A stretch of DNA of 64,000 nucleotides, taken from contig NZ_CP061800.1 in assembly GCF_017377395.1 (NCBI RefSeq), forward strand, positions 2,542,001 through 2,606,000. Direction: 5' to 3'. Numbering within the stretch: position 1 is the first letter of the stretch; the number at the start of each line of letters is the position of its first letter. Positions 58,118 through 64,000 of the stretch are shown here, in pieces. The notes beneath the pieces were generated by a model that did not search any database, was not told the origin of the DNA, and worked only from the letters and a program-made list of their open reading frames with translations. The translations under genes were made by a program, and so were the position numbers. The DNA is from Desulfonema magnum. Its GTDB lineage: Bacteria > Desulfobacterota > Desulfobacteria > Desulfobacterales > 4be13.

Positions 58118-60202
58118 TCATTCCTTTTCCTGAATCAGCCTGATTAACGTCTGCACATCAGCAGTGGGTCTGCTGCATGAAAAATTTGTGCATACATAAG
58201 CTGTGGCTTTTCCATCCGGAGATTGCAAATCAGATGTAAAACCGGCAAGTTCTGCTAATTTTTCAGCGGTTTTTTCTGATTTGAGCAAGACCACCTGATC
58301 TGGTGCAAAATTATGATTTAAAGCGGACAGCATTTCCTTTGTGTCCGGCGCATCTGATTCGCCCACGATCACCACCTCTTTGGCCCGGCTCAGAGTGAAA
58401 TTCACTCCCATAAGAAAATGGGTATATGCGGAAGGATAAGCTGAAATTGTTCCTGAAAAGGCCCGGGCAAGCTCAGACGCCTTGTTTTCCCATTTTGTGT
58501 CTCCGGTCAGCCTGGCCAGACGGAGCAGATTAAAAAAAGAAACAGAGTTTGCCGATGGAATTGCCCCGTCATACAGTTCTTTAGGACGGACAGGCAAGTC
58601 TCTGTCTCCCTCTGCTGTGAGGAAAAAACCGCCCTTATCCCTGTCCCAGTAATCACTGAGCATTTGTTCCTGCAAAAGAGCAGCCTGTCTGAGATCATCC
58701 GGATCAAAAACAGCCTCGTAGAGTTCCAAAAGTCCTGTGATCAGAAATGCGTAATCATTGGCATGAGCGTCAATCCCGGCCTCACCGTTCCGAAAACGGT
58801 GCAACAGATTCCCCTGCTCATCTTTCATTTTTGTAAATATAAACCGGGCTGCCTTTTGTGCGGCCCGGGCATATTCGGGCTTGTCCAGAATCTTCGCCCC
58901 CGTTGCCATGGCTGCAATCATCAGGCCGTTCCAGTCTGTGAGAACCTTGTCGTCCCTGAGCGGATGAATCCGATTTTCTCTGTAATCAAAAAGTTTCGTT
59001 CTGGCTTTTTCCCAGCGTGCTTTCAGATCATTTTCATCCATGCCCAGGTTTTCAGCCCACTCAGACAAAGAGCGGTTCCGATGAGGGATATTTGTTCCGG
59101 TTTTACGCGCCGAAGCTTCTTCGAAAAAATTTCCTTCTTTGTTCAGTCTGAAAATTTTTCCCCACAAATCCCCTTCTTCCTTGCCCAGTATTTGCTGAAA
59201 TTCTTCGACGGTCCAGACATAAAACTTACCTTCCTCTCCCTCGCTGTCAGCATCTTCGGCCGCAAAAAAAGCACCCTCGTCAGACGTCATGTCCCTAAGC
59301 ACATAAGCGAAAATATCCTCTGCTGTTTTTGCGTAAAAAGGTTCTTTGGTAATCTGGAAGGTTTCCAAATAGGCCATGGCAAGCAATGCCTGATCATACA
59401 GCATTTTCTCAAAATGCGGCACCAACCATTGGTTATCCGTGGAATAGCGGTGAAAACCGAATCCCACATGATCCCAGATTCCGCCCATGCGCATGGCTGT
59501 CAGTGTTTTTCTTACCATATATAACGGCTTGGAATCACCTGTCCTATGGTAATAGCGCAACAAAAAGAGCAGTCTGTGGGGGGTGGGGAATTTCGGGGCA
59601 GGTTCAAACCCGCCGAACCGGGGATCAAAGCTTTGTTTAATCTCAGTATAAGCACGGTTAATGGCTGATGCGTTCAGATCTCCGGAAGAAGAAAATGCAA
59701 AAGATTTATCCAGATGTTCAGTAATACTCACCGCGGATTCCAGAATTTTGCCCTGCTGGTCTGTCCACAGGCTTCTGACCTGTTGGCAGATATCAATCAG
59801 ACCTGCCCGCCCAAAGCGGCTGCGTTTGGGAAGATAGGTGGCTGCAAAAAAGGGTTTTTTATCCGGGGTCATAAAAATAGTCAGGGGCCATCCTCCGCTT
59901 TTGTTGAGCATCTGACACACTGCCATATAGACGGCATCAATATCAGGCCGTTCCTCCCGGTCCACCTTGATACAAATAAAGGTGTCATTGAGATATTCGG
60001 CTGCTTCCTTATCTTCAAAAGATTCCTTTTCCATGACATGGCACCAGTGGCAGGTGGCATAGCCAATGGAAAGGAATACAGGCTTGTTTTCTTTTTCAGC
60101 TCGGGCAAATGCCTCTTCAGACCACGGATACCAGTTCACCGGATTGTGCGCATGCTGAAGAAGATAGGGACTTTTTTCATTGATAAGATGATTGGGAGTC
60201 AT
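58118..60202 (-). CDS. Thioredoxin-domain / six-hairpin glycosidase-fold protein, YyaL (spermatogenesis-associated 20) family
   Basis: 694 residues, the usual length. An N-terminal thioredoxin-like domain with [11 protein letters not shown] (CxxC) and [11 protein letters not shown], then an alpha/alpha-barrel as in N-acylglucosamine epimerase ([30 protein letters not shown]). Function in bacteria is unproven. The start follows AAAGGGAAAGGAGGACACC. It stands alone between repeats. Confidence 0.93.
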   Translation of the reverse strand: MTPNHLINEKSPYLLQHAHNPVNWYPWSEEAFARAEKENKPVFLSIGYATCHWCHVMEKESFEDKEAAEYLNDTFICIKVDREERPDIDAVYMAVCQMLNKSGGWPLTIFMTPDKKPFFAATYLPKRSRFGRAGLIDICQQVRSLWTDQQGKILESAVSITEHLDKSFAFSSSGDLNASAINRAYTEIKQSFDPRFGGFEPAPKFPTPHRLLFLLRYYHRTGDSKPLYMVRKTLTAMRMGGIWDHVGFGFHRYSTDNQWLVPHFEKMLYDQALLAMAYLETFQITKEPFYAKTAEDIFAYVLRDMTSDEGAFFAAEDADSEGEEGKFYVWTVEEFQQILGKEEGDLWGKIFRLNKEGNFFEEASARKTGTNIPHRNRSLSEWAENLGMDENDLKARWEKARTKLFDYRENRIHPLRDDKVLTDWNGLMIAAMATGAKILDKPEYARAAQKAARFIFTKMKDEQGNLLHRFRNGEAGIDAHANDYAFLITGLLELYEAVFDPDDLRQAALLQEQMLSDYWDRDKGGFFLTAEGDRDLPVRPKELYDGAIPSANSVSFFNLLRLARLTGDTKWENKASELARAFSGTISAYPSAYTHFLMGVNFTLSRAKEVVIVGESDAPDTKEMLSALNHNFAPDQVVLLKSEKTAEKLAELAGFTSDLQSPDGKATAYVCTNFSCSRPTADVQTLIRLIQEKE

Positions 60203-60467
60203 GGTGTCCTCCTTTCCCTTTGCAGGGCAACAGATGAAAAGAAGAATAATAATGATTATAAAGGTGAGACCGGACGCTTCGCGTCCGGGACCACAGCCGG
60301 AATCAGAATGCGAAGCGTCCGGCGCGCCGCATTCCCCACTCGAAGCGTGGAAACGATTTTTTCCAGATACGGGCTATGGAACGTATATGAAATTAAAATA
60401 GGTACGAAGCGAGACTTTGCAAGAATAAAAAGGACAGGGAACTCAGATAAAAGAGGGAATTTAAGTC
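60203..60467. other. Spacer with GGACGCTTCGCGTCC hairpins
   Basis: CCGGACGCTTCGCGTCCGG is a perfect hairpin; GCGAAGCGTCCGG repeats its half downstream. No gene. Confidence 0.6.
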
Positions 60468-60837
60468 TCAGCAGATCGAAAATTTTCAGGAAAAGCCCTG
60501 AAAGGGCAATTTATTACAGTCCGGGGTGAAGCCCATAAGCATAAAGCTAAGTTTTGCCGGACGGGGTTTGCAACTCCGTCCGGCATATATTTTCCCGATC
60601 ACTGCTGGTGAATGTTTCAGACAGGGTTGCAAACCCTGTCCGGCATTCTTAGTCTGATGCGTATGGGGTGAAACTCCGGTCGAAATATAACATAACCGCA
60701 CACAGTCCCGAAGAGATACATTCTGACACACACCTTCAGGGTCGGACGATTTTTTCCACACGCGGATCCGGGAGGTTGTCCCGGACTTTATAAACACGCC
60801 TTTTCAGGACTTTTACAAAATGTTTTCGATCTGCTGA
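60468..60837. repeat. 370-bp element bounded by family A ends
   Basis: Left end CTCAGCAGATCGAAAATTTTC, right end GTTTTCGATCTGCTGAG, inverted. The interior differs from other family A copies and contains GGACGGGGTTTGCAACTCCGTCC and GGGTTGCAAACCCTGTCCGGC hairpins. Either a nested insertion or a longer relative of the family. No transposase. Confidence 0.65.
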
Positions 60838-60864
60838 GTCAGCACTGATAAAATTAAAGGCTGA

Positions 60865-61053
60865 TTATGTTTCTTCAACAGTAATAGCGTCTTCTTCACA
60901 AACTTCAACACAACTTTCGCAGCCAAGGCATTCTTCGGCATTCGCAGGAAAGGATTTTTCATTCCTCATTTCAAATACCTCAACAGGACAGACATCCACA
61001 CATTCTTCACAGCCTTTACATTTAGATTCGTCAACACTAGGGACAAAAGCCAT
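60865..61053 (-). CDS. 2[4Fe-4S] ferredoxin
   Basis: 62 residues. Two cluster motifs: CKGCEECVDVCP and CLGCESCVEVCE; the last Cys-Pro is Cys-Glu in the second. AAAGGAG precedes the ATG. A clostridial-type low-potential carrier, suitable as electron acceptor for the HdrA-type complex, although it is 40 kb away. Confidence 0.95.
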   Translation of the reverse strand: MAFVPSVDESKCKGCEECVDVCPVEVFEMRNEKSFPANAEECLGCESCVEVCEEDAITVEET

Positions 61054-61585
61054 TAAAATAATCTCCTTTCTTGATAATATTATTATAATTATGGTTAATA
61101 TGATAAATTATTACAGTATTAAAAAAAATCCTTATACCAATTGATAATGTGAGTCAAGCCTTCTTTACCGTGAAAATACATTTTGAAAAGCCGGGTTTTT
61201 TATCTGAAAACATTTTCATGACCGGGGGCGAAAAACCCGGCTTTTTTATGAGCGTTTATTTAATTTAAAGGGTGTGATTAAAAGTATTCGTGAAGACCCA
61301 TTTTTAAAGATAGTGATTTGATATGATAACAGGTTATTATTAACCAAGAACCACCTGATTTTTCTGCTGTCCGGCATAAAATTTTGTCCGAACTAAATCA
61401 AAAGACCTGATCATCGGCTATATAGACGCTCATGAAAAAGCCGGGTTTTTCATCCTCCGCTTATGAAAAAATTTTCAGTGAAAACAGATAAAAAAACCCG
61501 GCTTTTCAGACTTTATTCTCATGGTAAGACCTGATCATCGGGTATATAAACGCTCATCAAAAACCCGGGGTTTTCTTCCATCACT
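61054..61585. other. Intergenic hairpins with AAGCCGGGTTTTT
   Basis: AAAAGCCGGGTTTTT pairs with AAAAACCCGGCTTTTTT at 61186-61245 and a similar pair sits at 61434-61508. Each has T runs on both strands and could serve as bidirectional terminators between ferredoxin and the GGDEF gene. No gene seen. Confidence 0.6.
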
Positions 61586-61698
61586 TCCATATAAACGGCC
61601 ATGAGCTGCCGGTCACAACGAACGATGAAAGTTTTGCAGTTTTTCCTAACACTTAACACTTAACACCTAACACCTGACACTTAACACTTTCATATAAA
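61586..61698 (-). repeat. Family F repeat with GTTAGGT-type heptamers, inverted copy
   Basis: Complement of the unit at 36165-36250: ATAAACGGCCATGAGC, CCGGTCACAACGAACGATGAAAG, TTTTTCCTAACACTTAACAC and AACACTTTCATATAAA. The heptamer block (TAACACT/TAACACC) has five to six units. Confidence 0.85.
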
Positions 61699-61710
61699 AT
61701 TTCCCTGGCC

Positions 61711-62721
61711 TCACTTAATTAAATTCCAAAACTTATAAAACAGTGATCTTTTAATAAGCCGGAGTTTCTTAAAATTCCCAAACTCGAATTCTCTTGTTTT
61801 CCGGAGAGGTCCGGTTTTGACTCTGTTTCGCCCTTCCTTCTTTGCCTGATAAAGATATTTGTCCGAATGCCTGATTATATTTTCCACTGAAATTATTTCG
61901 TGGGGGGTGTCAGAATTAAAACCAGTCACACCAAAGCTGGAAGTAATTCTGATTTCATTTTTTTGCACTTGGATCAGAGACTTGGAAATATAAATACGAA
62001 TTCTTTCGGCCAGACAATGGGCACCGCGGATGTCTGTTTCAGGAAGTACAATTAAAAATTCTTCTCCTCCGTATCTGGCCACCCAGTCAATTTTTTGTCT
62101 GATCATTCCCTGGATGTATTGGACAAATTTTTTCAGGGTCTGGTCCCCGGCCTGATGTCCGTAGGTATCATTAACTTTTTTGAAATAATCAATATCACAC
62201 AGAATAAGAGAAAGCGAGCGATTATATCGCCTCGCCCTTTGAATTTCCCGGGGTAAACGTTCGCTGATGGAGGAGCGATTGTAACATCCGGTGAGTGAAT
62301 CTGTTATAGAAAGGAGTTTGATCTCTTCATATGCATGTCTGAGTTGCAAATGGGTTTTAACCCTTGCCAGTAATTCAGGGGGATTAAACGGTTTGCCAAT
62401 ATAATCCACTCCGCCAGTTTCAAATCCTTTTACAATACTTTCCGTATCGGTTTTTGCTGTTAAAAAGATGACCGGAACATCTTTTGTTTTGGTATTCTGT
62501 TTTAATATCTCACAGACCTTATATCCGTCCATTTCAGGCATGACTATGTCAAGGAGAATTAAATCAAAATCCACAGATTTCGTAAGTCCCAGAGCAGTTT
62601 CACCATTTCTGGCAAAAAACATCTGATATCCTTCTTTTCTCAGGATATTCGCAACCATCTCTATATTTAGGGAAGCATCGTCAACAATCAGAATATTGTC
62701 CTTTTTTGTATCATTGCTCAT
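61711..62721 (-). CDS. Response regulator diguanylate cyclase (REC-GGDEF)
   Basis: 336 residues. Receiver with ILIVDDASLN, phospho-Asp in LLDIVMPEMDG and Lys in IGKPFNPPE, joined to a GGDEF domain with an intact RYGGEEF active site. The product inhibition site (RxxD five residues before GGEEF) reads QKID, so feedback control may be lost. Size and plan equal WspR, but the receiver of the cyclase at 54.8 kb is more WspR-like. On the opposite strand from that operon, so its kinase is not fixed by position. Confidence 0.94.
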   Translation of the reverse strand: MSNDTKKDNILIVDDASLNIEMVANILRKEGYQMFFARNGETALGLTKSVDFDLILLDIVMPEMDGYKVCEILKQNTKTKDVPVIFLTAKTDTESIVKGFETGGVDYIGKPFNPPELLARVKTHLQLRHAYEEIKLLSITDSLTGCYNRSSISERLPREIQRARRYNRSLSLILCDIDYFKKVNDTYGHQAGDQTLKKFVQYIQGMIRQKIDWVARYGGEEFLIVLPETDIRGAHCLAERIRIYISKSLIQVQKNEIRITSSFGVTGFNSDTPHEIISVENIIRHSDKYLYQAKKEGRNRVKTGPLRKTREFEFGNFKKLRLIKRSLFYKFWNLIK

Positions 62722-62797
62722 TTATTGTTCTTTTTCGTTTTTTTTTGAGTATGTAAGTAAGTATCTGCACATAAATTTTTCAGGATTTTCTTTTATC

Positions 62798-62832
62798 CGG
62801 AGTGCTGAAATTTCATTTCAGCACTCCGGATA
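62798..62832. repeat. TCCGGAGTGCTGAAAT palindrome
   Basis: TCCGGAGTGCTGAAATTTCA and its complement form an almost perfect palindrome, related to the 56415-56500 hairpin. Confidence 0.8.
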
Positions 62833-62855
62833 AAAATACCGAAAAACTTTTGTCC

Positions 62856-63003
62856 ACTCGATGTTTAAGTTTTTTTTGCCATTTTTTTGAAAGCAGGAAT
62901 CCACAGATCTCGGAAGGGCCGCACTGCCTAAAACGGATTCCTGCTTTTGCAGGAATGGCAGGCTTTTTGTTCAAATCAGGCCAAAAAATCTGCTCATCGA
63001 GTG
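62856..63003. repeat. Inverted-repeat element family C, copy 3
   Basis: Outer ends ACTCGATG and CATCGAGT, inner GAAAGCAGGAATCC and GGATTCCTGCTTTTGCAGGAAT. More worn than copy 2. Confidence 0.65.
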
Positions 63004-63794
63004 TAGAGGTACTTATCTGAATTCATTTGATTTTGATATGTTTTCAAATTCAATTAAAAGTCAGATTATTATCATCTGAGTTGATCTTGAATAAATTTTT
63101 TGCATTTTAGCTATCTGTTTTTATGAATTCATAACTTAATTAAGGAACAACGCTGTTAATTATACTTGTTGTAATTCACATGCCCGAACAGTAGTCATTA
63201 TAATAATGATTATGAAATATATCAAAGGGGTTATACTCGGAAATGAAACACTTTCCAAAAAATGAATCCAATATCTTGACAATGAATATAAACTGATACA
63301 TCTATCAGATAAAAAGTCAAACTTTTTCTGTTTTCATACCGCATTATAAAAGATATAAGAATACTTATTTTAATTTTAGTTTCAAATACAAAGAGTTACA
63401 ATATTATCCTGCAATAATCATGGTATATTGCATAGCATTTTAATATAATATATCATAATCTTTTATTTTCAATATCCTTTCAGCCTGCTAAATGATTTGA
63501 CAAATTGTCTTACATGACACATCTGTTAAACTTTATTTGGCAAATGAATATTCTGTTTCGGACATTATTTGTGAAACAGAATACTAAATTTTTGAAATGT
63601 ATTGTTCTGCAATAACGTATCTTTTTATTTAACAATGATTCGGACAGACTTTGAAAACTAAGATGGTACAGAAATGTAACCCTCTGAAAACAAAGGTTTT
63701 ATTTTTTTGATCTGAAAAAAACGTCAAGCCATATAAAATCAAGTATTTATAAAAAAATATCCGAATCATTGATTTAAAGCTTCTGAGGTTAAAA
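63004..63794. other. AT-rich intergenic region
   Basis: About 790 bp, markedly more AT-rich than the rest. No gene or known RNA is recognisable. It probably includes the leader of the small gene that follows. Confidence 0.4.
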
Positions 63795-63974
63795 ATGGAT
63801 GAAAAGTCATTAAAAAACAAAGAGACAAATCCCCCTCCTGTAAAGGGAGTCATCACCGCCCGTAAATGCGAGTGCTGCGGACACCATGAAATAGGCATTA
63901 TCACAGACACAGAAGAATATATTCCGCTGAAGCCGGGAATGACTGTTCAGATAGTTGGGAATAATGATGAGTGA
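63795..63974 (+). CDS. Small cysteine/histidine-motif protein, function unknown
   Basis: 59 residues, with GAGG 7 nt before the ATG. Sequence features: a Lys/Pro-rich start, then RKCECCGHHEIGI, and ending LKPGMTVQIVGNN. The C-x-C-C-x-H-H group could bind a metal; the C-terminal segment resembles the small beta fold of short regulatory or SpoVT/PilZ-like proteins. I do not recognise the family. Complete inside the window. Confidence 0.55.
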   Translation: MDEKSLKNKETNPPPVKGVITARKCECCGHHEIGIITDTEEYIPLKPGMTVQIVGNNDE

Positions 63975-64000
63975 TATCAGATCAGAGGTATTTCCGATCT

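Overview
The window looks like a chromosomal segment of a large-genome, anaerobic member of the Desulfobacterota (Desulfobacterales type, perhaps close to Desulfonema; this placement is inference). Support comes from a methylenetetrahydrofolate reductase cluster of the metFV/hdr/mvhD kind with three in-frame TGA codons that read as selenocysteine, the gene order ffh-rpsP-khpA-rimM-trmD-rplS-rnhB, abundant two-component and chemosensory genes, and very repeat-rich intergenic DNA. No sulfate-reduction gene, rRNA, tRNA or CRISPR array was found.

Layout: 1-1.79 kb is repeat-laden DNA. 1.79-9.1 kb (+) holds a secreted trypsin-like protease with a dockerin-like tail, a lipoprotein serpin, a lipoprotein S41 protease and a small lipoprotein. 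9.2-10.0 kb (-) is an aroE homologue with an altered catalytic residue. 10.0-11.1 kb is repeats. 11.1-20.8 kb (-) is the metabolic centrepiece: metF2, a giant hdrA fused to a GltD/NfnB-like module, mvhD, metV, metF, a single-domain response regulator and an hdrD-like gene, preceded by a near-consensus sigma-54 promoter. hdrA, mvhD and hdrD each carry a TGA exactly where a conserved cysteine is expected, each followed 19-22 nt later by a short SECIS-like hairpin. Together they suggest an NADH- and ferredoxin-linked, electron-bifurcating methylene-THF reductase for the Wood-Ljungdahl pathway.

21.3-22.4 kb (-) is rlmN. 23.4-29.9 kb (+) is a sensory cluster: an orphan periplasmic binding protein, a hybrid-PAS histidine kinase with a (GAA)10 tract, a receiver protein and a receiver-PAS-PP2C phosphatase-ATPase whose receiver is a recent duplicate. 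30.3-35.8 kb (+) is the conserved translation/RNA-modification operon.

36.8-57.3 kb (+) is a chemosensory cluster built like the Pseudomonas Wsp system: CheW, CheR-TPR, a 232-residue CheW, CheA-REC, then an insert of two binding proteins and two Cache receptors, then a WspA-like receptor, a WspF-like CheB and, in place of the diguanylate cyclase WspR, a WspR-type receiver fused to a class III nucleotide cyclase. A cyclic-nucleotide-binding-domain protein lies just upstream and a metallo-beta-lactamase-fold hydrolase just downstream, so a Wsp-type pathway that signals through a cyclic mononucleotide is the most novel inference here. A separate receiver-GGDEF gene lies at 61.7-62.7 kb (-).

57.7-63.97 kb contains an IS1-like transposase remnant, a YyaL/thioredoxin-domain protein, a 2[4Fe-4S] ferredoxin, the GGDEF gene and a 59-residue small protein at the right edge. 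Across the window intergenic spaces carry at least five families of hairpin or terminal-inverted-repeat elements and more than a dozen heptamer tandem-repeat tracts, several of which run into coding ends.
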